Shown here piece after piece: positions 8,576 to 15,907 of a stretch of 64,000 nucleotides of DNA; positions within the stretch are counted from its first letter, which is position 1; each line of letters begins with the position of its first letter. Made by a program: the position numbers and the translations under genes. Origin of the DNA: Thermalbibacter longus (lineage in GTDB: Bacteria > Chloroflexota > Chloroflexia > Thermomicrobiales > Thermomicrobiaceae); NCBI RefSeq assembly GCF_023806485.1, contig NZ_JAMSLR010000007.1, positions 62,001 through 126,000 of the forward strand, read 5' to 3'. Below the pieces are notes generated by a model. That model worked only from the letters and a program-made list of their open reading frames with translations. It did not search any database and was not told the origin of the DNA.

Positions 8576-8944
8576 TCACGGCTCAGCCGGCTGGGCGAGC
8601 TCGCCTCGGAGCAGTTCCCGGATCAGCTCGACGACCGGAACCGGGTCCCTGACCGGCTCGATGGCGACTGAGACGTGGCCACCAGGGAGCGGGGCGACGA
8701 ACTGGTAGAAATTCCCATAGCGGACCAAGACGAACTCGAGCCCGCCGCAGTCGATGTTCCCTCGCTGGGTGGTCAGGGTCAGGATCGCCGGGTTGACGAG
8801 CAGCTCTTCGTACCTGTCTGACTCAGCGCTGCTCGCGCCGCCGATGCCCGCCCTCGTCGCGGACACCAGCTCACCGTCGCGGTAGACGGCGGCGTAGCGG
8901 ATGGACGGGTGAAGCCCCAGCAGCGCGTCGAGCAGGCTCTGCAT
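8576..8944 (-). CDS. Roadblock/LC7-like small protein (122 aa)
   Basis: The protein has the alternating alpha/beta pattern of roadblock/LC7 domains, which in bacteria often partner small Ras-like GTPases. The helix MQSLLDALLGLHPSIR is followed by strand YAAVYRDGELVSATR, a second helix, then strands LEFVLVRYGNFYQFVAPL and GHVSVAIEP and a last helix VVELIRELLRG. No catalytic motif is visible. The assignment rests on the fold pattern only. It starts 7 bases after the end of the DinB-like gene and probably shares its transcript. No GTPase gene is next to it. Confidence 0.5.
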   Translation of the reverse strand: MQSLLDALLGLHPSIRYAAVYRDGELVSATRAGIGGASSAESDRYEELLVNPAILTLTTQRGNIDCGGLEFVLVRYGNFYQFVAPLPGGHVSVAIEPVRDPVPVVELIRELLRGELAQPAEP

Positions 8945-8951
8945 GGCCACG

Positions 8952-9419
8952 CTACCTCCCGGCGAGCCAGGCTCGGATCGACTCTCTATGCTCCGGGTAG
9001 TGCCAGCACGTGTTCCCCGCGACCAACACCCAGACGGGGCGACCACCGGTCCAGGCGAACCGGTCTGGCGCGGACAGCTCGTCCTCTGGCAGCGCCTCGA
9101 TGGCTGCGAGCAACTGCTGGTAGGTCTCGCGCTCCTCGGCCAGCAGCTCATCCAGCGGGCGGTCGCGGTTGGCGAGGAAAACGCGCTCGTTGATCTCGTC
9201 GAGATCACCCTGGAGGCCGCGCTCGCCGGTACGCAGTCCATCGAGCACGGTGCGCTCCCAGAAGCCGATGTGCGCCACGATGTCCTTGATTGACCAGTCG
9301 CCCATGGCGCCGGGTTCGCTCGAGCGTTCCGGGTCGATCTCGGCCAGCAGTGCCTCCCACTCGGCGCGGGCGGCACGCACCTTTTCGAGCAACTCCGCCT
9401 TGGTGATGCTGTCCAGCAC
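8952..9419 (-). CDS. DinB/ClbS-like four-helix protein
   Basis: This 155-residue protein belongs to the DinB-like/ClbS (DUF1706) group of four-helix bundles, some of which bind metal or act in thiol transfer or DNA protection. It starts MLDSITKAELLEKVRAARAEW, then has the family signature WSIKDIVAHIGFWERTVLDGL around residues 42-61, with His and Trp in place. The C-terminal helix has ACNTCWHYPEHRE-like residues (GNTCWHYPEHRESIRAWL), giving a second His pair. It is the first gene after the strong promoter at 9522-9550 and is followed after 7 bases by the roadblock-like gene. The substrate is unknown. Confidence 0.78.
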   Translation of the reverse strand: MLDSITKAELLEKVRAARAEWEALLAEIDPERSSEPGAMGDWSIKDIVAHIGFWERTVLDGLRTGERGLQGDLDEINERVFLANRDRPLDELLAEERETYQQLLAAIEALPEDELSAPDRFAWTGGRPVWVLVAGNTCWHYPEHRESIRAWLAGR

Positions 9420-9521
9420 CGTAACCTCCCTGCTCCGAGCACCGGGAATCGCTTGCCCCCGGCTGCCCCTCGAGCCGGCCGCTGGCGGCCTCTAACTCGC
9501 TGGAAGCCACAAACTCGTTAT

Positions 9522-9550
9522 ACGATAGCGAGCGACACCTAACCTGTCAA
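9522..9550 (-). promoter_or_regulatory. Sigma70-type promoter for the DinB-like operon
   Basis: On the minus strand TTGACA (9545-9550), a 17-base spacer and TATCGT (9522-9527) form a promoter about 100 bases before the DinB-like start at 9419. The rest of 9443-9718 shows nothing else. Confidence 0.65.
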
Positions 9551-9718
9551 GATCCTTTCGGCGGTTTGGCTACATCACAGGGCCCGGGCGCCCCGTCGCG
9601 AGGGGCACTGTCGCGGCTGGCTCACGTTCGCTCTCGACGAACACGACGGGAGCGGCGTGACGAGCCGGGCAGACAGCGAGGCGGAGGCCGACCGGGCTGG
9701 CAGGGCGCGAGGTCGCCC

Positions 9719-10504
9719 TCAAGCCGGCTGGAGCACGAAGTGAGCGCCGTCGATCTCCAAGCGGCGCGGCTCGGCCAGCCGCTCGACCAACAGGGCCACC
9801 TCCACCGGGCCGTCGCCCCGAAGACGGATCCGGTGAGCTACCAGCCCCTCGGAACCGGCCGGCTGCGCGAGGACGATCCGGTGCGGCCCGAGCGTGAAGG
9901 TCGCCGTGATCGCCTGGAACTGCTCGTCCTGGCCGCGTTCCGGTTCGCCAGCGTCGAGAAGGCTCTGGTACTCGCGGATCGCCCGCTCCAGGTCGCTGAC
10001 GGCGACCGTGACCGCCGCGAGACCAATCACACCGAGCGCGTGCTGCGCCTGTTCGCCGCCAGGGACGCGCAGCTCACGTGGGGTGACGTCCTGAATCAAG
10101 AAGGGGAGCGCGCCGGTGAGGTCATCGGTCGGGGTGGCGCCGCGCCACTCGACGACCTGCCCATCAGGCCGCCGGCGGCTGCCCGCGGCCGGCCCGTGGT
10201 ACGGCAGCCCGCGGCTTCGCAGACGCTCGACCTCACCTGGCAGGTCGTCGCTGGCCAGGCAGACGTCGATGACACCAGGCCCGGAGGACAGGAAACGGTA
10301 CCAGCGGTGGGCATGCGGGCGCTCCGGCTCGCGGAAGGCCAGCAGCTCCAGGTAGGCACCGTCGGCGAAGCCGACCAGCGCGTTGTGAGTCCCGCCCGGA
10401 TGCTCGCCGCCGATGACGACCTGAAATCCCCGTGCCCGGTACGACTCGACCGCCGCATCGAGACACGCTACCAGCACGACAACGTGATCGACTTGTCCCA
10501 GCAT
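9719..10504 (-). CDS. VOC family protein (Glyoxalase_3-like)
   Basis: This 261-residue cytoplasmic protein belongs to the vicinal oxygen chelate superfamily, which uses a divalent metal for isomerase, dioxygenase or lyase chemistry. The N-terminal module (MLGQVDHVVVLVACLDAAVESYRARGF, then GTHNALVGFADGAYLELLAF) carries His7, the glutamate in YLEL and further candidate ligands. A second module (IGLAAVTVAVSDLERAI...TFTLGPHRIVLAQP) is more degenerate. The pattern fits the Glyoxalase_3 group of two-module proteins. The ATG at 10504 follows GGGGAG by 5 bases. It is transcribed alone, and its reaction is unknown. Confidence 0.8.
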   Translation of the reverse strand: MLGQVDHVVVLVACLDAAVESYRARGFQVVIGGEHPGGTHNALVGFADGAYLELLAFREPERPHAHRWYRFLSSGPGVIDVCLASDDLPGEVERLRSRGLPYHGPAAGSRRRPDGQVVEWRGATPTDDLTGALPFLIQDVTPRELRVPGGEQAQHALGVIGLAAVTVAVSDLERAIREYQSLLDAGEPERGQDEQFQAITATFTLGPHRIVLAQPAGSEGLVAHRIRLRGDGPVEVALLVERLAEPRRLEIDGAHFVLQPA

Positions 10505-11086
10505 CGGCCGCTCCCCTGATCCACCGATTCAGTGCCAGGCCAATCATGCGGCCCGTTGCCTTGGAGAGCAAGGCCAGCGAGCACCGGCGCAGTCGAGTAG
10601 CCCCGACAGAGGCACCGGAGTCGCCGGCTCGTGGTAGACTGCCGCAACTGTACTCGTGTGCCCGGGGATGTTCGCCTCGGGATCCGGGCGGATCAGCACC
10701 GGATCGGGTGGAAGCTTGAGCCGACGGGTCTACGGCAGTGCGGGGAGAGAGCCGCGACGGCGACTGCCGAAGGACGATCGAGATCGGTGCCGGCATCGGG
10801 GGACCGATCGCCGCCGCGGCGGCACGCCAGATCGGGCTGGCGTCGCGCGGCGACGAGCGTGACCCTGGCCTCCGCCGAGCTTGAGCATGGACTCGCTGGG
10901 GCAGGGACTAGCACCGAGGAGTGGGGCGAGATTTCCGTTTCGGTTCCTGGCGGATCGACTGGCCAACCGTAGAACCACCAGCCCCGGCTGCGACAGCTCG
11001 CCCGTGGCCAGTCCGCTTGGAGCCGTTCGTTACCTGGAGACGCTTGGGACACCGCAAGCCGTGATTCGTGAGAGGAGTGAGTCCAG
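10505..11086. other. 582-base gap with two consecutive perfect hairpins
   Basis: No supported gene. On the plus strand, toward the M19 gene, CGGCAGT (10733-10739) pairs with ACTGCCG (10763-10769), with an inner GCGG/CCGC stem. GATCGGT (10782-10788) pairs with ACCGATC (10803-10809). They may belong to a 5' leader. No promoter was convincing. Confidence 0.4.
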
Positions 11087-12130
11087 ATGACCAGCACCCC
11101 GCTGCACAAGGGTATCCACCCCGTCCTGGAGCAGGACCACCCGTACATCTTTATCGACGCCTGCATGCAGGCCTGGCCTGACGCCGACTACGCGCATGCC
11201 CACCGGCATGGGGTGACCGCCTACGCGGTCACCGCCTTTCACCCGTGGGCAGGGTTGGACGAGGCGCTGGAAGGCTTGATGTTCTGGCACCTGAGCGCTC
11301 GCCGGCACTCGCATCTCGGGATCGCCTGGATCGCCGAGGACATCCGGCACGCCAAGCGCGAGGGCCGAGCAGTCTTCGTCCTGGCTTCGCAAGGTGGCGA
11401 CTTCATCAGCAACGCGCTGCATCGCATCGAGGCGTTCTACCGGCTCGGCCTCCGTATGCTGATCCCGGCCTATAGCCGGACGAACGCCATCTGCGGCGGT
11501 TGCCTCGACCGGGCCGACGGCGGCTTGACCAGCTTCGGCGAACTCGTGGTCGCCGAGTGCAACCGCGTCGGGCTCCTGCTCGACTGCTCGCACGTCGGCA
11601 AGCGATCGAGCCTGGAGATCATCGAGCGGAGCGCGGCACCGGTCGTCTTCAGCCATTCGAACCCCAAACGGCTCGTCGACAACCCGCGAAACATCGACGA
11701 CGAGCAGATCCTCGCCTGCGCTGCGCGCGGAGGCGTAATCGGCCTGGCGCCGTGGGGTCCGCTGGTGATGAAGCCGGGCAGCCGAACCCGCCCGACCCTC
11801 GACGACTTCGTCGAGCACATCGACTACGTGGCCCAGCTCACCGGATCGGCCGACCACATCGGCATCGGCACCGATATGAGCCTGGGCACCTACCCCGACC
11901 ACGAGCACGACCCCTGGGGCGAGCCGGCCTACGCCGCTGTGACGCGAGAATACGACCAGCATGTCACCGCCGATGTGCGCTCGCCGCTGCGAGCGGTCGA
12001 GGGGTTCAGCAGTTACCCTGAAGTGCTGAACCTGGTCGACCGGCTCCAGCGCCGCGGCTACGGAGAGGCGGACGTGCGCAAGATCCTCGGTGAAAACATG
12101 CTGCGGGTCTTCGAGCAGGTCTGGAGGTAG
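11087..12130 (+). CDS. M19 (renal dipeptidase-like) family protein with altered metal site
   Basis: The protein has the M19 membrane-dipeptidase fold. Family members hydrolyse dipeptides with a binuclear metal site. Late ligand motifs are present: LLLDCSHVGK (first His), VVFSHSNPKRLVDNPRN (second His) and IGIGTDMSLG (Asp). The early ligands are not. The usual DGHxD near the N-terminus reads IDACMQAWPD, and the bridging-glutamate motif EGG reads SQGGDFI. The C-terminal LGENMLRVFEQVW is typical. It has no signal peptide, so it is cytoplasmic. The ATG at 11087 follows GAGAGGAG at a fair distance. It may bind a single metal, do other chemistry or be inactive. Confidence 0.82.
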   Translation: MTSTPLHKGIHPVLEQDHPYIFIDACMQAWPDADYAHAHRHGVTAYAVTAFHPWAGLDEALEGLMFWHLSARRHSHLGIAWIAEDIRHAKREGRAVFVLASQGGDFISNALHRIEAFYRLGLRMLIPAYSRTNAICGGCLDRADGGLTSFGELVVAECNRVGLLLDCSHVGKRSSLEIIERSAAPVVFSHSNPKRLVDNPRNIDDEQILACAARGGVIGLAPWGPLVMKPGSRTRPTLDDFVEHIDYVAQLTGSADHIGIGTDMSLGTYPDHEHDPWGEPAYAAVTREYDQHVTADVRSPLRAVEGFSSYPEVLNLVDRLQRRGYGEADVRKILGENMLRVFEQVWR

Positions 12131-12217
12131 CTGGCGACCTATCTCGACAACGGATCGTTCCGAGATGCGGGTGACCACGTGCACGGGGCTGAGCCCAACC
12201 GGGGAGTCTTGCCTCTC

Positions 12218-13003
12218 CTACGGCTGGTCGGCCAGCCACCACCAGGTGAGCGTTCCAGCCACCCCTAGGACACCAGTGAGCATGACCAGCAGGCAACTGC
12301 CGAGACTCAGCTCCTGTAACTCCGAACCGGCTACACCACTGTAGAGCGCCGGTACCGACCAGGGAAAGTAGGCGCCCCAACCGAGCGCGGCGATCACCTG
12401 TGACAGGAAGAGCACGAGGAACACGGCTCCGACCGGTGGCAGGTAGCCACGTCCAGCACTCGCTGCCCAGGCGAAGGGAGTGATCAGCACGACTGTGAGG
12501 CCAGCCGTCGCCATCAGCCGGCCGGCCGCGCAGGCCGCAAGCCAAAGCGACCACCCGGGCAGGCCGACTACTCCGCCAGTGACCAAGCCAAGCGCGTACA
12601 CGAGCGCGGCCAGCATCGTCGAGAGCGTTGTGACCACGACGAACTTGGCGATGACGATGACTACGCGGGATGTGGGCAGAGCCAGCAAGTCGGCGACAGT
12701 CCGGTCAGTATATTCGCGGCCGAACACCCAAACGGCGATGAGAGCGAAGACGATCAGGCCGCCGACCGCTACAGCCTGTGCCAGTAGCGAGAAGTATGTC
12801 GGCCAGTCGGCGGCGCCGGCGCTGATCTGCGCCTTGGCGGAGACTAGCCCAAAGCGCCGCGCCCACGCGGGATCCTTCAGGATCAGCATGAACACTCCTC
12901 CCATGAGGGGAGCGAGGGAGATGCCGAGCGCGGCCAGCCAGGGCACCTTAGAACGAACTGTCTTGAGTACCTCCGCCCACATGGCGGCCGTGAAACCGGT
13001 CAT
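12218..13003 (-). CDS. ABC-2 type permease
   Basis: This is the membrane subunit of an ABC exporter of the NatB/ABC-2 type. Six hydrophobic segments are visible, including LAALGISLAPLMGGVFMLIL, VGGLIVFALIAVWVFG, TMLAALVYALGLVTGGVVGL and the last one GSCLLVMLTGVLGVAGTLTWWWL. The ABC-2 signature region FGREYTDRTVADLLALPTSR follows TM2. The ATG at 13003 overlaps the stop of the ATPase gene by 4 bases (ATGA), which sets the start. It is the third gene of a tetR-ATPase-permease operon, so it probably exports a compound sensed by the TetR protein. The substrate is unknown. Confidence 0.87.
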   Translation of the reverse strand: MTGFTAAMWAEVLKTVRSKVPWLAALGISLAPLMGGVFMLILKDPAWARRFGLVSAKAQISAGAADWPTYFSLLAQAVAVGGLIVFALIAVWVFGREYTDRTVADLLALPTSRVVIVIAKFVVVTTLSTMLAALVYALGLVTGGVVGLPGWSLWLAACAAGRLMATAGLTVVLITPFAWAASAGRGYLPPVGAVFLVLFLSQVIAALGWGAYFPWSVPALYSGVAGSELQELSLGSCLLVMLTGVLGVAGTLTWWWLADQP

Positions 13004-13926
13004 CGCTCGCCTCCAGGCGCCACCCCGATCAGCCGCAGAAAGTACGACTCGAGGTCTTCCTGCTCCACACTGAGCCGCGTCAAGCACATGTTCCGCTCCA
13101 GAAGGAGCCGAGCGACATCGTCCGGGCAGGCGATAGCGTGGTCCCCAGTTACCACGAGTTCGCCGTTCTCGCCTGAATCGACGCTGAATCCGGCAGCTTC
13201 GAGGATGGCCCGAGCCGCCCGGCGGTCGCGGGCATCGACCACAAGCCAGCGGCGACAACGCCGCACGAGCTCTTCGGTACCGAGCTCCTGGATTAGCCGC
13301 CCCTCGTGCATCACCCCGATCCTAGTGGCAATGCGCGCGACTTCGCCGAGCAGATGGCTCGACATGAACACTGTTACGCCGCGCTGGTGGACAAGCTCCT
13401 GGAGCAGCGCTCGTATCTCCACGATGCCTGCAGGATCTAGCCCGTTCATCGGTTCGTCGAGGATAAGCAGATCCGGATCATGAAGCAGGGCCTTTGCCAG
13501 GCCAAGCCGCTGCCGGTTACCGAGCGAGAGCGTAACGGCACGCCGGTCGGCATACGGGCCGAGCCCGAGGCGTTCGATGGCCCGCTCGACCGCCTTCGGG
13601 TCGGCGACGCGGCGCAACCGCCTGAAAACCTCGAGGTTCTCGCGCACCGTGAGTTCGGGGTAGGCACCCGGGGTCTCGACAAGATAGCCTACGCGTGACC
13701 AGAGCTCGAGAGCGCCTGGGTACACTCGCACACCGAAGACCCAGGCTGATCCCTCAGATGGCCGGATCATCCCGAGCAACAGGCGGATAGTCGTTGTCTT
13801 TCCCGCGCCATTGAGTCCGAGGAAGCCGTAGATCTCGCCTTTCCTGACCTGGAGTGAGAGTCGATCCACCGCGGTTCTATGACCGTAGCGCTTTGTCAGA
13901 CCAGAGGTGAGAATCGCCCTATCCAT
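13000..13926 (-). CDS. ABC transporter ATP-binding protein
   Basis: This 308-residue ATPase should power export with the downstream ABC-2 permease. Walker A is GLNGAGKTTTIRLLLG, the signature is TLSLGNRQRLGLAKALL (SLGNR in place of the usual LSGGQ), Walker B is LLILDEPMNGLDP and the H-loop is FMSSHLLGEVARI. The C-terminal ~90 residues are the extension common in drug and lantibiotic exporters. The ATG at 13926 was chosen because the domain starts with ILTSGLTKRYG. It overlaps the end of the tetR gene by 8 bases and the permease start by 4. The SLGNR signature is a natural variant. Confidence 0.9.
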   Translation of the reverse strand: MDRAILTSGLTKRYGHRTAVDRLSLQVRKGEIYGFLGLNGAGKTTTIRLLLGMIRPSEGSAWVFGVRVYPGALELWSRVGYLVETPGAYPELTVRENLEVFRRLRRVADPKAVERAIERLGLGPYADRRAVTLSLGNRQRLGLAKALLHDPDLLILDEPMNGLDPAGIVEIRALLQELVHQRGVTVFMSSHLLGEVARIATRIGVMHEGRLIQELGTEELVRRCRRWLVVDARDRRAARAILEAAGFSVDSGENGELVVTGDHAIACPDDVARLLLERNMCLTRLSVEQEDLESYFLRLIGVAPGGER

Positions 13927-14533
13927 CGGCCCTGCCCAGCTCATTCCGCAGCGCGCTGAGCGCCTGGTCGATGAGCACGGGGAGTTCATCGGCGCCTTCG
14001 TTTTCGGCCCAGACGAGAACGGCGGTGGTAACCGCGGCGAGACTGGCGGCGACCGCGACGCGCAGGCGGAGGTCGTCCCCCTCCTGGCCAGAGGCGGCGG
14101 CCAAAGCGCGGGCGATCAGGCGTTCGGTTGACGCTTGCTGCTCCCAAAGCCGGGCACGCAAGGCTGGGGTGCGCAGAATGAGCCGTGTGCGAGCCAGCAG
14201 GGCTTCGCGATCGGCGGCGTAGACGCGCTCGAGCCCCGCTTTCAGGGCGCCCCGGATCTTGTCCATGATGGGCTCGCCGGCTGGGCGGGCAGCAAGCTGT
14301 TCAATGATCAGGCGATCGTAGTCGTCGATGAGGATAACGTCTTCCTTTGTGGGGAAGTAGCGGAAGAAGGTCATGTGGGAGACGCCAGCAGCAGCAGCGA
14401 TCTCTTGGACGGTAGTCGCCTCGTATCCCTTCGCTGCGAAGAGCCGCAGGGCGTGCTCCTGGATGGAGCGGCGTGTCAGCGCCTTCTTGCGCTCTCGGAG
14501 GCTTGACCTACTTGATGCACTGGACAGCGTCAT
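13919..14533 (-). CDS. TetR family transcriptional repressor
   Basis: This 204-residue regulator has the TetR N-terminal helix-turn-helix: RRSIQEHALRLFAAKGYEAT, then the recognition part VQEIAAAAGVSHMTFFRYFPTKEDVIL. A variable C-terminal ligand-binding domain follows. It is the first gene of an operon with an ABC exporter and probably represses its own promoter, where an inverted repeat overlaps the -10 box (14579-14608), until a ligand binds. The ATG at 14533 has a GAGG upstream. Sequence alone does not give the ligand; the export function suggests a toxic compound or drug. Confidence 0.9.
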   Translation of the reverse strand: MTLSSASSRSSLRERKKALTRRSIQEHALRLFAAKGYEATTVQEIAAAAGVSHMTFFRYFPTKEDVILIDDYDRLIIEQLAARPAGEPIMDKIRGALKAGLERVYAADREALLARTRLILRTPALRARLWEQQASTERLIARALAAASGQEGDDLRLRVAVAASLAAVTTAVLVWAENEGADELPVLIDQALSALRNELGRADG

Positions 14534-14578
14534 GCGCTATCCGCCTCGAACCGGGGTCTTGTGCCCGAGACACTATCA

Positions 14579-14608
14579 GTTATTCGCTAACACATCTTAT
14601 TGAATAAC
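14579..14608 (-). promoter_or_regulatory. TetR operator (inverted repeat GTTATTC/GAATAAC)
   Basis: GTTATTC (14579-14585) and GAATAAC (14602-14608) form an inverted repeat with a 16-base spacer. The repeat spans the -10 box of the promoter, so a bound repressor would block RNA polymerase. The local A+T-rich content stands out from the surrounding G+C-rich sequence. Confidence 0.6.
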
Positions 14609-14622
14609 ACAAATCCTGTCAA
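14594..14622 (-). promoter_or_regulatory. Promoter of the tetR-ABC operon
   Basis: On the minus strand TTGACA (14617-14622), 17 bases and TAAGAT (14594-14599) form a promoter about 60 bases before the tetR start. Confidence 0.75.
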
Positions 14623-14661
14623 GCCCCCGGGGGTCATATGACGTTCAGCGATGTCCTGTTG

Positions 14662-14697
14662 GGCCGAGGCGAGAACACCGACGGTTCTCGCTGGGCC
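14662..14697 (-). terminator. Hairpin after small basic protein gene
   Basis: GCGAGAAC (14669-14676) pairs with GTTCTCGC (14684-14691), inside outer GGCC/GGCC arms. It lies about 25 bases after the stop of the small basic protein gene. There is no T-run, so terminator function is only possible. Confidence 0.3.
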
Positions 14698-14723
14698 GAG
14701 CTCGGGGTAAGAGCGCAGCAGGA

Positions 14724-14945
14724 TCAGCGGTTCTGCTTCTCCGCCTGGCGCTTGCGTCGCTCGGCGCGGCTGCGCAGCATCGGCAGCAGGTCCTCCTGCC
14801 GGGCCGGGACTCGCCCCCGCTTGGTCTGGCGAAAGCGATACGGGTAGCTACGCGGAGTCGGCCGATCCTTGACTGGATTCGCACGGCGCTGAGCGCGCCG
14901 GCGTGCCCGGCTGCGCAGCTTGGCGATGACGGATCCGATCGACAT
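14724..14945 (-). CDS. Small highly basic protein (73 aa)
   Basis: This 73-residue protein is not recognised. It starts MSIGSVIAKLRSRARRRAQ and is dominated by Arg and Lys throughout, ending RSRAERRKRQAEKQNR. It has no cysteines and no membrane segment. It could bind nucleic acid or a ribosomal component, but nothing shows this directly. The start is well supported by a GGAGGGAGGG site just upstream of the ATG at 14945. A frame that continues to 15005 lacks a site. An inverted repeat ACACCA-TTC-TGGTGT (15011-15025) lies 66 bases upstream. Confidence 0.6.
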   Translation of the reverse strand: MSIGSVIAKLRSRARRRAQRRANPVKDRPTPRSYPYRFRQTKRGRVPARQEDLLPMLRSRAERRKRQAEKQNR

Positions 14946-15010
14946 TCCACCCTCCCTCCAGTCTCGCTCATCGTCCGGCGACCTGGCGCCGGCCAAGCCG
15001 GGCACAGGTC

Positions 15011-15025
15011 ACACCATTCTGGTGT
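15011..15025. promoter_or_regulatory. Perfect inverted repeat upstream of small basic gene
   Basis: ACACCA (15011-15016), TTC, TGGTGT (15020-15025) form a 6-3-6 palindrome about 66 bases before the start of the small basic protein gene. It might be an operator; no protein is known for it. Confidence 0.3.
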
Positions 15026-15248
15026 AGCCGCCGGGGGCCTGGTGCGGCAAGTCGCCCGCGCAGGAGCGGAGTGCGCTCGCACGCCCAGCAGTAGCCGTGT
15101 TCCATGCTCTGGCCGATTCACAGCAAGAGTGACTTGTTAGGACCACGGCTCGGGATCGACAGGTGGATCACGCCGATCACGTTAGCCAGCGCTACTCGAG
15201 CCCTCGCACTGCGCAAGTAGCCCTAGCCTAGGGCCGGTGCTTGGAGGG

Positions 15249-15743
15249 TCACCCAGGCACCCAATCGGGCACGTCGTCCGTTCCGGCCACGATATCCACC
15301 GGCTCGACCCCCAGCAGCTCAGCGACTCGCCGGCTCAGCTCCGCCATCGCCTGCTTCTGAAACCCGGACGCCTGCCACAGCACGGTTCCAGCCTGGTCGA
15401 TCAGCGAGATCGTCGGCGTCTCCGGAATATCGAAAGCCCGCGACACGGCATAGTCGTCCTCGTCGAGCAAGACGGGGAAGCTGATACCGTACCGGCGGAT
15501 GAACGAGCGGGTCACGTTGGCCGAGTCCTGGGCAACCCCCCAGACAGTCAGCCGCTCCGCCGGGTATGCCTCGAAGATGCGCTCCAGGAACGGCATCGCA
15601 GTCTTGCTCGCCTGGCAGGACGCCTTGTAGATGGCCAGCACCACCGGCCCCCGCTGGAGTGCCTCCTCGAGGCTGTGGCGTTCGCCTTCCACCGCATCGA
15701 GGAGGACGAACGCCGGCGCCTTCATCCCGACCTCGACCGGCAT
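15249..15743 (-). CDS. Redoxin / thioredoxin-fold protein with one active cysteine
   Basis: This 164-residue thioredoxin-fold protein is of the AhpC/TSA-redoxin type. The early strands are APAFVLLDAVEGERHSLEEAL, then VVLAIYKASCQASKTAMPFLERI. The usual CxxC is CQAS, so only one cysteine is present, as in one-cysteine peroxiredoxins. The later features are SFPVLLDEDDYAVSRAF and the cis-proline IPETPTISLIDQAG. It has no signal peptide. It probably reduces peroxide or thiols with an outside partner. The frame starts at an ATG at 15743. It lies downstream of trpS on the same strand after about 160 bases and may be separately transcribed. Confidence 0.8.
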   Translation of the reverse strand: MPVEVGMKAPAFVLLDAVEGERHSLEEALQRGPVVLAIYKASCQASKTAMPFLERIFEAYPAERLTVWGVAQDSANVTRSFIRRYGISFPVLLDEDDYAVSRAFDIPETPTISLIDQAGTVLWQASGFQKQAMAELSRRVAELLGVEPVDIVAGTDDVPDWVPG

Positions 15744-15907
15744 CGATCCCGCTCCTCACCTCGCGTCCGACGAACCACACGGCGCAAGGGCAGAGTCCCC
15801 CTGCTCACGACTGAGCAACGAGAGCGAGGCGCGCCGTATTCCAGCAGGTGCTGGTTTGTCCTCGATTGCTGCCTCAGGCCCTGCCCGGCTTCGAGCTGCT
15901 AGCTGGC

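Noticed and set aside
10733-10809. Glycine riboswitch
   Set aside because: Some bases agree with the aptamer core but the CUCUCAGGCA-type part is missing; kept only as hairpins.
10631-10972. Plus-strand frame beginning GTG and VDCRNC
   Set aside because: Overlaps the two hairpins, no ribosome binding site, and low-complexity Arg/Ala composition.
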